From the NCBI RefSeq assembly GCF_003345295.1, contig NZ_CP031056.1:434001-498000 (forward strand): DNA of 64,000 bases, in the 5' to 3' direction. How positions within the stretch are numbered: the stretch's first letter is position 1; every line of letters starts with the position of its first letter. Position numbers and translations under genes: made by a program. Positions 18,378 through 27,385 of this stretch are shown here, piece by piece. A model generated the notes under the pieces. It saw only the letters and a list, made by a program, of their open reading frames with translations. It searched no databases and was not told the origin of the DNA. Origin of the DNA: Vibrio splendidus. Lineage in GTDB: Bacteria; Pseudomonadota; Gammaproteobacteria; Enterobacterales; Vibrionaceae.

Positions 18378-20144
18378 TTAGATAGCTAACACCCAAGCGA
18401 AAGCCGCTAGGGGATTTAATTCAGCGCTGAAGTAACCGACGCCATTTTCCACATATAGAGTCTGTTGTTGGACGCCTTCAATATGTTCTTTGAGCGGATA
18501 GCTTCCGTCTGTGATTCCCAGCTCTTGAATCACTTCTGCAGTAATCTTCAACTCGATATTATCCGTCATGCTTTGGCTAAAGTTAGCAGCTGCGATAACA
18601 AGCTCTTCGTTATTAAAGCGCAAGAAAGCATAAATAGAATCACTTAGCTGATTGGATTTGTGTAAATCTTGGTACTCTCCAGTCATAGATGAATGGTTCA
18701 GTGCAAACGTCATCACTCTCTGGTAGAAGAGTCTGAGCTGCTTTTCGTCATCGCTAAGCTGCCCCCCATCAAATTTTCCTCCGTTCATCCATTTTTGATG
18801 TTGAGGAACACCGATATAGTCAAATATAGATGTTCGAGATGGTTGCCCAAAGCCTGCGTTCTCTGCGCCCGGCTCGCCGACTTCTTGCCCGAAGTAAATC
18901 ATGGTGGGAGAGCTACTTAATAGCGTACTGACTAACATGGCTGGCTTAGCAACATATGGGTTACCAACAAACTCTGGAGACGCGATACGCTGCTCATCGT
19001 GGTTGTCTAAGAAGTGCATCATGTGGTGTTCGATGTCCATCATTTGATGCTGGATTTCAGGGATGATTGCCGTTGAAGCCTTTCCTTGCATGATTGCTTT
19101 TAGACCGTCGTAGAGATCTACTTTGTCATACAGATAGTCCATTTTACCCAAGCGAATGTAATCACGATAAAGGTGCGGTTGATAAACTTCCGCCATCAAA
19201 AAGGGGTCTTGATTCTTTACTTTTATTGATGAATTGAGATAGCTCCAGAACTCGACCGGTACCATTTCCGCCATATCGTAGCGAAACCCATCGACGCCTT
19301 TTTTTAACCAATATAAAGCGATGTCTCGAAACTTAATCCATGAATCTGGCACATCAACTTGCTGCCAGAATTGGTAGTGGGCGAGGTGATCACGCGTTGC
19401 GTAATCATCCGGTAGGTCAGGGAAATCTTTTGAGCCGTCTGGTCGCACGCCATAGTTAATCTTTACGGTTTCATACCAATCGTCGAAGTTTGGTTTGCTC
19501 AAGCGCGATCCGTTTCCTGTCCATTTGGCCGGGGATTCAAGAAACGGTGAGGCCAAATTCGGGTGTTGTTCACTACCAAGAGGGATGAACGCAGGTTCGA
19601 TCTCGGGCAGTTCAAATACGCTGTTAGGAATGTAATAGAAGTTGTTGTTGCGATGATACTCAACAGTCGTGTCATCTTGAACGCCAAAGTCACGCACGCC
19701 CTCTGGGTTATTTAAGCCTTTGTAATTACGAGCAATGTGGTTAGGGACGATATCGATGATGACTTTCAAACCATTGTCATGGCTTCTTTTGATCAAGGCT
19801 TCGAATTCCTGTAAACGCTGTGCTGGGTTGTCTGCAAGATCTGGGTTTACAGAGTAGTAATCTTTGACGGCATAAGGTGAGCCTGCTCGTCCTTTTACAA
19901 CGCTTGGATAATCATCTGAGATGCCGATGTGCTTGTAGTCGTTGATCACAGCATGATGTGGTACTCCGGTGTACCAAATATGAGTGATGCCGAGTTCTCT
20001 AATTTCTGTAAGCGCTTTATTGGTGAAATCACTGAACTTACCCACGCCATTTTGCTCAATGGTTCCCCAAGGTGTGTTCTGTGTATTCTGATTGCCGAAC
20101 AAACGTGTAAAAACTTGATAGATTGAATGTTTCTTGTTGTACAT
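18378..20144 (-). CDS. Cytoplasmic alpha-amylase-like GH13 hydrolase
   Basis: A 588-residue GH13 protein without signal peptide. The barrel shows VIIDIVPNHIARNYKG, the nucleophile Asp in GVDGFRYDMAEMVP, the acid Glu in FLMAEVYQPH and the third acidic residue in HFLDNHDEQRIAS. A C-terminal beta domain covers about the last 85 residues. It fits an intracellular maltodextrin-processing amylase rather than secreted starch hydrolase. It lies downstream of the pullulanase gene in the same direction but with a 247-base gap containing MalT-like boxes, so it is likely a separate unit. The exact subfamily and product length are not clear. Confidence 0.82.
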   Translation of the reverse strand: MYNKKHSIYQVFTRLFGNQNTQNTPWGTIEQNGVGKFSDFTNKALTEIRELGITHIWYTGVPHHAVINDYKHIGISDDYPSVVKGRAGSPYAVKDYYSVNPDLADNPAQRLQEFEALIKRSHDNGLKVIIDIVPNHIARNYKGLNNPEGVRDFGVQDDTTVEYHRNNNFYYIPNSVFELPEIEPAFIPLGSEQHPNLASPFLESPAKWTGNGSRLSKPNFDDWYETVKINYGVRPDGSKDFPDLPDDYATRDHLAHYQFWQQVDVPDSWIKFRDIALYWLKKGVDGFRYDMAEMVPVEFWSYLNSSIKVKNQDPFLMAEVYQPHLYRDYIRLGKMDYLYDKVDLYDGLKAIMQGKASTAIIPEIQHQMMDIEHHMMHFLDNHDEQRIASPEFVGNPYVAKPAMLVSTLLSSSPTMIYFGQEVGEPGAENAGFGQPSRTSIFDYIGVPQHQKWMNGGKFDGGQLSDDEKQLRLFYQRVMTFALNHSSMTGEYQDLHKSNQLSDSIYAFLRFNNEELVIAAANFSQSMTDNIELKITAEVIQELGITDGSYPLKEHIEGVQQQTLYVENGVGYFSAELNPLAAFAWVLAI

Positions 20145-20172
20145 ACTTATATTCCATCTCGAGAAGTAGAGG

Positions 20173-20195
20173 TGTAGTTGTAGTTGTAGTTGTAG
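20173..20195. repeat. TTGTAG hexamer repeat
   Basis: Nearly four tandem copies of TTGTAG, about 30 bases upstream of the amylase-like gene start. Confidence 0.8.
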
Positions 20196-20238
20196 GCAGG
20201 AGGCTAGCTCAATCAGAATGCTGCTTTATCCTCCTTGG
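20194..20238. promoter_or_regulatory. Possible MalT boxes upstream of the amylase-like gene
   Basis: AGGCAGGAGG at 20194-20203 matches the MalT box at 8 of 10 positions. AAGGAGGATA on the minus strand at 20229-20238 matches at 6. They lie 50-95 bases upstream of the start. Suggestive only. Confidence 0.35.
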
Positions 20239-20391
20239 TTAAGAAATTCGGGGCGTAGTTGTTGTGGTATGTGAGCTGATGCTCAAAACAGGATGGTATG
20301 AGGCTTATTTCACTTTAATCTTATGAGAGTTAATATAGAAAAAGGGAAGCTTAATGCCTCCCTTTAAACCTAGTTTTTTGTTCTATAAAGC

Positions 20392-23300
20392 TTACTGTTT
20401 GGTCACAGAAACCACGGCCTTACCCACACTGCTGTTTAGCTCATGAATCGCATTCAGAGTGAAGGTATAGCTGCCAGCTTCAGTTACGCTCAATTGGCAG
20501 TTACCATCAGTACCAAGATTGATAGAGCCATCGGCAAGTTCAACTGAATTACAACCAAGGTCAAGTTGATCCCAAGTAGCACCGCTAAACTTGAAGCCAT
20601 AGTCTTTTACTTCCAAAGTCTTTGTTACAGAGTAAACACCATTGCCAATAAAGCTCATAGCCCAATCATCAACAGGCGTCCAATTATTCATAGCACCACG
20701 CACGTAAACCGTTGTTTGGCCGTATGGAGGAATGCTAGACACATCCTTACCTGAGTTATCAACTGGCAGGCCGACACCCTGTGCATCGCCTTGAGCTTGT
20801 ACAAATACAGCGGTGGTTAATGCAGGTACTGTGAAGGTTTCAGCGGCGAAGCTCGCACCTTTTACAATGTCATCTTCAGAATTTTGTTGAACGGTGTGGA
20901 GTGCAAAGCCGGTTGCTCCTGTGATTTTGAACGATTGAGATTTATTGGTTGAGTTTACAACAGCAACAATCGCATCGTTGGCAGGATCTAGGTTAGCACC
21001 GGCTGAAACACCATCATCGATAGACATCACGATTAAGCCTTCGACTTGATCTTTGCCAACGTTACGGAAGTCGACACGCTTCATGACTTCATCAGCAGTG
21101 TCTAAGCGGAACAGTTCGCTTGAACTACGGATTTTTAATAGCTCTAGGAATTGCTGCTTGGTGAGCTCAATGTCGTCTTCGTCTGGTTTAGCCGTACTGT
21201 CAGCAATGATAGTTTTGATCAGGTTCCAGTTGGCGCCATCTTTGTCTTCACGAGGTAAGCCAACATTCCAGTTATTGTCCGTACCATCGAACATTACACG
21301 GTTGTACCAGTCGCCAGAGTCGTAAGAGTCGCGCTGCATAGACTTAGAACGCAATAGTTCAGAACCCATATGGATGAATGGTATACCTTGGCCTAACATC
21401 ACGGTAGAGAGTGATACAGATTGCATGCGAGCACGCTCTGCAGAACTAGTACCAGTGGCGATTTTGTATGCGTTGTTATCCCAAAGCGTTTGGTTATCGT
21501 GTTTTGAAACGTAAGAGATGTTCTCTGATGGCATTTTGGTGTAGCCGGCAGGTGCGCCGTTGTAGTCGACGTTTTTACCCAGTTTAGTATCACCTTTGTA
21601 ATCCAGTAATACATATTCGGCTAAGTTACCTGCCATGCCTAAGCGAACAAGATCTTGGTTGTGTAAGCGACCGTTGATTGAATCTTGATCAACTTTGGTC
21701 TCTTCGTTGGCAATCGCTGCGTTACCAAAGCCTTGGTTAAAGCGAAGTGGGTGGTTGCCTTCTGAATCGACACCACCATCAAACGGGCTACCGCCACGTA
21801 CGGCATCACGCAGACGGTCTGAGAATGTACCGATCTCAGTGCCTGCCATGTTGATTTGGTTCGCTTGATCGAAGCGTGCGTTATCCGCTACTTCGCCAAA
21901 GTCCCAACCTTCACCGTAGAACAGAGTATTTGGGTCGATTTTACGCACTTCTTCCAATGCTTCGACCATCACGTCTTTTGGCTGGTGGCCCATTAAGTCA
22001 AAACGGAAACCATCCACTTTATAATCGTCAGCCCACACCTTAAGTGAGTCGACCATTAATTTACCCATCATTAGGTTTTCAGTCGCAGTGTTGTCACAAC
22101 AGGTTGAATTTTCGACGCCACCTGTGTTTAAGTTAAGACGGTGGTAGTATCCAGGGACAATTTTATCTAGGACAGACTTATCGTTCACGCCAGACGCATT
22201 GGTGTGGTTGTATACCACGTCCATGATCAGCTTAAGATCCATGTCGTGCGTTGCTTTCACCATTTGACGGAACTCTAGAATACGCTTAGAACCATTAGGA
22301 TCGGTCGCGTAACTTCCCTCTGGAACCGTGTAATGGAATGGGTCATAACCCCAGTTGAAGCTATCAAGCATGCGAAGGTCGTTCATTAGGGCTTGGGCGT
22401 CACCAGTTGAAGAGTCATAACCATCTAATACTGCTTCAATGGTTTTGTTTTCATCTTCGTTACCACACAAGACGGCTGCTGGTTTTACATCACACAATTT
22501 ACCGACCGTATCCGTAATATCGACACGGCTCGCTTCATTTTCATCAACGGTAGCGATATCGAATGCCGGTAAGATATGTAGCGTAGTTAAGCCTGCATCT
22601 TGCAGATCTTGTAGGTGTTTGACCGATTCACGATCTGCTTCTGTGAGAGCGAGGTACTTGCCGTTTAGGTTCGCTGTGCCTGCCTTATCGCTGAAGCTAA
22701 AATCACGCAGGTGTGATTCGTAAAGTACGTGGTTTGTGTCTTGAACCGTTTTTTCTGTGTCGCGCTTATAGTTACTCCAGCCCTCTGGTTTCAGTGTTGA
22801 ATCATTAAGGTCAATGACTTGAGAGTATGCAGAGTTCTTCGATAAGCTGAGTGAGTAAGGGTCGGTTACTAGGCGAGTCTCAATGTTGCCTGTGGTTGGG
22901 TGGTAAACCTTTACTTGGTAGCGATAGTAACTGTTGACAGCGTTAGGTACCGCGTCAGTCGCCCAAATACCCGTCTCAGTGCTTTCTGTCATTGGAAAAA
23001 CTTGTGAACTTTGCAGATCCTCGCTGTACAGGACGAGTTCAACATCTTGCGCTGTTGGTGCCCAAAGCTTGAAGGTAGCCGCACTGCCTTCAACAATCGC
23101 GCCTAATTCTTCACCCATTGCATTACCAGCATCTTCGCTAGCAAATACTGCATCAAGCACTCCTGGTTTTTGAACCTCAGTTGAAGAGATAACATCGCCA
23201 TTGGCATTGTAGGCAACAAAGATTATCTGAGATTTTAAGATGGTACGTAAAGTCTTGTCGTCCACATCGATAGCCAGTGCTGGTAAGCTTGCAAGGTGGC

Positions 23301-24090
23301 GGAAACGTTCTTTCAATTCAGAAGATAGCTCCCCGTCTTTACTTAGTTCAATTGCAGTTCCGCCGACAATTTCTTTGTCGTCGTTCATCGTGATGCTGTT
23401 ATCTAATGCATAGAAGAGTTTTACAGAATCGGCATTACCAGCGGCTTCCCAGGCGATAGTCTCTGCGTCCAACCAATGCGCTTTTTGGCCATCGATATTG
23501 ACGGGACGCTCTGAAATTGGGTCGTAATACAACTCGCTGCTGCCATGGAACCCGAATACGCCCTGTGAATCGCCAAGCTTGGTTAGCTCGATTTTAGAAT
23601 TGGCACTACCAAACGCTTTTTCGTCGCCATTGTGTAAGATGAAATTCATGCATTTATGTGGGTCAGAAGCATCTGGATCGACTTTCAACACATAGTAAGC
23701 GCCGTAGGTATCACTGATACCATCAAATTCGTAAGGTGCTTCCCAGTTAGTACCCGTTTTGCTTAACCCCATGGCTACTAAGTCTGTGCTAGTACAGCCT
23801 TCGCCATTCCATAGGTGAAGTCCCCAGCCGTCGTAAGTAGAACCCGAAGTGCTTGCAGCTGCAACATCACGTTTGTAATACACAACGACTTCGTTTTCGC
23901 CTGCTTTGTATAAGCCACTGTTGCCAGCATCCGTGTCGCTGTCGTTATCGCTACCACAGCCTGCGATAAGGGTGGCGGTGAAGAGAGGTAGAATCGCTTT
24001 GGCTAGCGTTGACCGTCTGAAGCTTCTCTTTTTTGTAATGTCGAAGGTGCGTTGTAGAGTGATGTTCTTATTAATATTTATGTTGTTCAC
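20392..24090 (-). CDS. pulA: Pullulanase-type alpha-1,6-glucosidase, surface lipoprotein
   Basis: Large exported debranching enzyme of 1,232 residues. A long charged N-terminus with SFRRSTLAK leads into a hydrophobic stretch and lipobox LIAGC (Cys near residue 45). A CBM41-like domain follows (VVVYYKR, DGWGLHLWNGEGC), then N2 and CBM48 domains (about 340-450) and a GH13 barrel with DVVYNHTNASG, nucleophile Asp in GFRFDLMGH, Glu in FYGEGWDFG and Asp in SKHDNQTLWD. The C-terminal 105 residues are a starch-binding-like module. GTG 24090 is chosen; the TTG at 24150 adds an implausible extension. PulA relatives are type II secreted lipoproteins. The paired arginines make Tat export worth testing. 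Confidence 0.92.
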   Translation of the reverse strand: MNNININKNITLQRTFDITKKRSFRRSTLAKAILPLFTATLIAGCGSDNDSDTDAGNSGLYKAGENEVVVYYKRDVAAASTSGSTYDGWGLHLWNGEGCTSTDLVAMGLSKTGTNWEAPYEFDGISDTYGAYYVLKVDPDASDPHKCMNFILHNGDEKAFGSANSKIELTKLGDSQGVFGFHGSSELYYDPISERPVNIDGQKAHWLDAETIAWEAAGNADSVKLFYALDNSITMNDDKEIVGGTAIELSKDGELSSELKERFRHLASLPALAIDVDDKTLRTILKSQIIFVAYNANGDVISSTEVQKPGVLDAVFASEDAGNAMGEELGAIVEGSAATFKLWAPTAQDVELVLYSEDLQSSQVFPMTESTETGIWATDAVPNAVNSYYRYQVKVYHPTTGNIETRLVTDPYSLSLSKNSAYSQVIDLNDSTLKPEGWSNYKRDTEKTVQDTNHVLYESHLRDFSFSDKAGTANLNGKYLALTEADRESVKHLQDLQDAGLTTLHILPAFDIATVDENEASRVDITDTVGKLCDVKPAAVLCGNEDENKTIEAVLDGYDSSTGDAQALMNDLRMLDSFNWGYDPFHYTVPEGSYATDPNGSKRILEFRQMVKATHDMDLKLIMDVVYNHTNASGVNDKSVLDKIVPGYYHRLNLNTGGVENSTCCDNTATENLMMGKLMVDSLKVWADDYKVDGFRFDLMGHQPKDVMVEALEEVRKIDPNTLFYGEGWDFGEVADNARFDQANQINMAGTEIGTFSDRLRDAVRGGSPFDGGVDSEGNHPLRFNQGFGNAAIANEETKVDQDSINGRLHNQDLVRLGMAGNLAEYVLLDYKGDTKLGKNVDYNGAPAGYTKMPSENISYVSKHDNQTLWDNNAYKIATGTSSAERARMQSVSLSTVMLGQGIPFIHMGSELLRSKSMQRDSYDSGDWYNRVMFDGTDNNWNVGLPREDKDGANWNLIKTIIADSTAKPDEDDIELTKQQFLELLKIRSSSELFRLDTADEVMKRVDFRNVGKDQVEGLIVMSIDDGVSAGANLDPANDAIVAVVNSTNKSQSFKITGATGFALHTVQQNSEDDIVKGASFAAETFTVPALTTAVFVQAQGDAQGVGLPVDNSGKDVSSIPPYGQTTVYVRGAMNNWTPVDDWAMSFIGNGVYSVTKTLEVKDYGFKFSGATWDQLDLGCNSVELADGSINLGTDGNCQLSVTEAGSYTFTLNAIHELNSSVGKAVVSVTKQ

Positions 24091-24635
24091 GTTTGATATC
24101 CATATTTCACTTTTTATGAAGATGAATATCCTAGTCCGATTGATGGCCAACTATTTGTGATAGCTATATGTAAAGTTATTTTTAATACGTAAAAATAAGA
24201 AACCTAGTGTCAGTATCACGCTTTGTATTTGGTTTAAGTGAAATTAATTGGATCAATAGCTCATATGTTCGATATTAATAACCCAAGGCGTAGAAGCTAG
24301 GAGTAGATAATAAGGATGAGAGCTCATCCTTATTAATGTGAGATGAATATCACTTTGGAATGTTCTTATTTTTAAAGAGTAATAAAGTTTTTACGTTCTA
24401 TTTAATATTAACATAAGTGAGTTTTGTGTATTAGGAACGATAGCTGTACTCAGGGGGAGCAAAATAGGTAGATTACGTCAGTTTCATTTGCAGATATCTG
24501 CAATTCCTATAAATTCCATAGTGCACTTAAGGAGACGGTAGATTTCTTGGGAACGAAACCACCAGTTATCCATCCTTACCAAAATCTACAGGGCGTAATT
24601 GCTACAGTATGTGAGCTGTTACCCAAAAGGAGTTG
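24091..24635. other. Divergent spacer between pulA and the DUF1294 gene
   Basis: This 545-base AT-rich spacer contains no convincing gene. It holds the palindromic MalT-like pair at 24311-24336 and a weaker GGGGGAGCAA near 24452. Confidence 0.5.
24311..24336. promoter_or_regulatory. Inverted pair of MalT-box-like sequences upstream of pulA
   Basis: A perfect 12-base inverted repeat, AATAAGGATGAG and its complement, is separated by only two bases. Each arm contains GGATGAG, the core of the MalT box. The two-base gap makes an RNA hairpin unlikely, so a protein-binding palindrome is favoured. It lies about 220 bases upstream of the pullulanase start. Confidence 0.5.
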
Positions 24636-25025
24636 ATGTTGTCTTCATCTATTCAATTCGCCATCACTTATCTGGTGTTGGTGGCCGTCTCTGTGTTGTT
24701 TGCAGAAAGTTCTAAAGCGCTGTTGGTTTGGTATTTAGTTATCGGGATAGTGACTTTTTTTGTGTACGCAAAGGACAAGCGAGCTGCGATCAATGGCAAT
24801 TGGCGTGTGCCAGAGAAAACTCTGCATGCTTTTTCTGTTGCTGGTGGTTGGTTAGGGGCTTTGATTGCTCAAGATAAGCTGCGCCATAAAACGCAGAAGC
24901 AGCCGTTCAGATCTATCTATTGGCTGACAGTAGCAATGAATGTAGCGGTGTTTTTATGGACGCTAACCCCGAGCGGGCAGGCGACATTTGGACGTTGGCT
25001 TAGCGAAGTTATTGGATACTTGTAA
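24636..25025 (+). CDS. DUF1294 membrane protein
   Basis: A 129-residue inner-membrane protein of unknown function. Two hydrophobic segments near residues 5-22 and 28-45 precede the family signature VYAKDKRAAINGNWRVPEK and AGGWLGALIAQDKLRHKTQK, with a final helix near 93-111. The start is ambiguous: AAAAGGAG lies three bases before ATG 24636, so a TTG at 24639 could be used instead. It stands alone between pulA and lysE. Confidence 0.8.
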   Translation: MLSSSIQFAITYLVLVAVSVLFAESSKALLVWYLVIGIVTFFVYAKDKRAAINGNWRVPEKTLHAFSVAGGWLGALIAQDKLRHKTQKQPFRSIYWLTVAMNVAVFLWTLTPSGQATFGRWLSEVIGYL

Positions 25026-25077
25026 TGAAATTGATGGCCAGTAATCACTTACTAACCATCATAGGGAAACTATCTGG

Positions 25078-25662
25078 TTACAACATCGGGATCGTTGAGG
25101 CTAGAAGTAAGCCCGCCATACCGTAGTTGAAGCTCTTGATGCGCACTGGTGTTGTTAACCAGTGTTGCAGTTGTTTGCCTGCTGCCGTCCAGAATGTCAC
25201 TGATGGCAAGTTAGCTAGCGTAAAAATTGCTGCGATGATTGCAAGCTCCCACCATGAACTGCCACTGCTGTACACTGAAATCGCAGTCAGTGCCATTGAC
25301 CAACCTTTCGGGTTTACCCACTGAAAACTGGCAGCGCCAATGAAGGTCATGGGCTTATAAGCCTCTGTACTTTTTGCTTTGCCGCTCAATGCTATCTTAA
25401 TTGCTAGGTACACAAGATAAGTCAGGCTTAGATATTTCAAGATCTGGTGAGAGACAGGATAAGCGTTGAAAATGCCCATTAAACCGAAGCCAACCAACAA
25501 CAACATCGCGGCAAACCCTAGAGCTATCCCAAGCATGTGCGGAATAGTTCGGGCAAAGCCAACATTGGCACCTGATGTCATGAGCATGATGTTATTTGGA
25601 CCCGGCGTGAAGGTCGAGACAAACGCAAACAAGGCAAGTGCGCTAAGTTGTTCTAAAGGCAT
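25078..25662 (-). CDS. LysE/RhtB-family amino-acid exporter
   Basis: A 194-residue inner-membrane exporter with about six helices. The family hallmark FTPGPNNIMLMTSG lies at residues 16-29, and a later FQWVNPKGWSMAL is typical of RhtB-like members. ATG 25662 has GGAG eight bases upstream; the longer frame to 25716 has none. The divergent Lrp-type regulator, 141 bases away, probably controls it. The exported amino acid is not identifiable. Confidence 0.9.
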   Translation of the reverse strand: MPLEQLSALALFAFVSTFTPGPNNIMLMTSGANVGFARTIPHMLGIALGFAAMLLLVGFGLMGIFNAYPVSHQILKYLSLTYLVYLAIKIALSGKAKSTEAYKPMTFIGAASFQWVNPKGWSMALTAISVYSSGSSWWELAIIAAIFTLANLPSVTFWTAAGKQLQHWLTTPVRIKSFNYGMAGLLLASTIPML

Positions 25663-25803
25663 AATGGTTCTCCTACAATAAAATGAACGAAGTGACTGAC
25701 CGGTCATGACTTTCACGTGTTGAGAAGCATAGTAGGTGGAAAGTGAGGCAATTATGTGCTTTTATTTCACTTACTATCACTAAATGCACAATAATAAGTA
25801 CCT

Positions 25804-26244
25804 ATGGATAGATTTGACGAAAGGATATTGCAAGAGCTTAAATTGGACGGCAGAATCTCCAACATTGAGCTTTCAGAACGAATTGGTTTGTCTGCTTCAG
25901 CGACCTTAAGGCGAGTACAAGATCTCGAGCGTAAAGGGATCATTCAAGGTTACCGAGCTGTTCTGGATAATGGCCTGATGGGCGTGGGCTTTATTGCTTA
26001 CGTTTCGATTGGTTTATCGAGCCACAGCAAAGCGGCTCAGCTAGAGTTTGAACAGCATGTCAGTATGGAAAAAGAGGTGGTGGAGTGCCACAACATTACT
26101 GGTGCCAACGAGTACTTGCTAAGGGTAGAAACCAAAGATCTACCGGGCTATAAGAAGTTTCATGCCGATGTGCTTGGGGAATGTGCTCAGGTGCAATCTA
26201 TTACGACTATGGTTGTGATGGACACCCCTAAAGACGAACGTTAG
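25804..26244 (+). CDS. Lrp/AsnC-family transcriptional regulator
   Basis: A 146-residue regulator. An N-terminal helix-turn-helix (DERILQELKLDGRISNIELS, then IGLSASATLRRVQDLERKG) joins a RAM-type effector domain with ITGANEYLLRVETKDLPGY. It is divergent from the LysE exporter, a common arrangement where the regulator responds to the exported amino acid. It is followed after 26 bases by a LysR gene in the same direction. Confidence 0.9.
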   Translation: MDRFDERILQELKLDGRISNIELSERIGLSASATLRRVQDLERKGIIQGYRAVLDNGLMGVGFIAYVSIGLSSHSKAAQLEFEQHVSMEKEVVECHNITGANEYLLRVETKDLPGYKKFHADVLGECAQVQSITTMVVMDTPKDER

Positions 26245-26270
26245 TCGAGTTTTATTTCAGGAGAGGCGCA

Positions 26271-27200
26271 GTGCCAAATACGAATCAGCTGTTATTGTTC
26301 TTAGATGTGGTTCAACAAGGATCGTTTACCAAAGCGGCAACCTTGCATGATATGGACAACTCCTCACTCTCTAAACAAATAAAAAAGCTTGAGCAAGACC
26401 TAGGTGTTCAGCTTCTCAACCGTTCTACGCGTTCGTTCTCGTTGACGTCTGCAGGGGAAGATATTCTCGCGCAAACTTATGTGCTGAAAGACACCATCAA
26501 TCAGATTCAGGGTATTGCTGATTCTTACCAGTCTGAACCCAAAGGTGTGTTGAGAATTACTTCTCCCATCTATTTTGGTCAGCAATACCTGCAACCTATC
26601 ATCACGCAGTTCATGAGAAAGTATCCGGATGTACAGATTGTGCTGTCATTGGACGACAAGATCGCCAATATCATTGCAGGGCAGTTTGATATCGCATTTC
26701 GCTTCAGCAAGCTTGTTGAATCGAATTTGATTGCGAAGAAGATTGCCGACAGTAACTTCATGCTGGTCGCCTCGAACGACTTTGTGAAGCAGCATGGTGA
26801 ACCGAAGACGCCACAAGATTTGCTCGCGTTACCTGCTGTAATTTATACCAATGGCGATATGACGGTTGATCATTTACGTATCAGCGAAGAGCCAGGAGGC
26901 AATACTTTCCAAAGTCTGACGATTCGTGGCAACTATAAGGTGAGTGATGTTCGCACAATGGTGTCTTGCGTTAAGGATGGCTTAGGGTATGGTTTCCTCG
27001 ATCAATCAAATCTATACGCATCAATGAAAGAACTCGGCTTGGTCACTTTACTTCCAGACTACCCAATCTCTACTGCCGATACGGCTATTTATGCCGTTTA
27101 TCCGCACCGTAAGCAAACCAAGCTGGTTAAAGAATTCATCACTACGGTTCAAGACTATATTGGCTCTCCGACGATTTGGGAGAAGATGCAGCAAGGTTAG
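26271..27200 (+). CDS. LysR-family transcriptional regulator
   Basis: A 309-residue regulator starting at GTG with GGAGAGG upstream. The helix-turn-helix includes QQGSFTKAATLHDMDNSSLSK and IKKLEQDLGVQLLNRSTRSF; the rest is a standard effector domain. It may be co-transcribed with the Lrp gene. No clear target is adjacent. A terminator follows. Confidence 0.88.
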   Translation: MPNTNQLLLFLDVVQQGSFTKAATLHDMDNSSLSKQIKKLEQDLGVQLLNRSTRSFSLTSAGEDILAQTYVLKDTINQIQGIADSYQSEPKGVLRITSPIYFGQQYLQPIITQFMRKYPDVQIVLSLDDKIANIIAGQFDIAFRFSKLVESNLIAKKIADSNFMLVASNDFVKQHGEPKTPQDLLALPAVIYTNGDMTVDHLRISEEPGGNTFQSLTIRGNYKVSDVRTMVSCVKDGLGYGFLDQSNLYASMKELGLVTLLPDYPISTADTAIYAVYPHRKQTKLVKEFITTVQDYIGSPTIWEKMQQG

Positions 27201-27221
27201 TTATTTTTCTAATCGTTCAAA

Positions 27222-27262
27222 CACAAAAAAGGAGCCAGATCGTTAAACAATTTGGCTCCTTT
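27222..27262. terminator. Terminator after the LysR gene
   Basis: AGGAGCCAGAT and ATTTGGCTCCT form a near-perfect stem with A-run and T-run flanks, usable from both sides. Confidence 0.8.
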
Positions 27263-27385
27263 TTATTCGTCCAGTTGTAACCAATTTACAATGTAAAGCT
27301 TAGCTATAGCTGGTGTAAGCAACTATCCGGTCTCACTGAAATGCATGACTACTCACGAAAACCGGTTACTGCTCTTTAAAACGAA

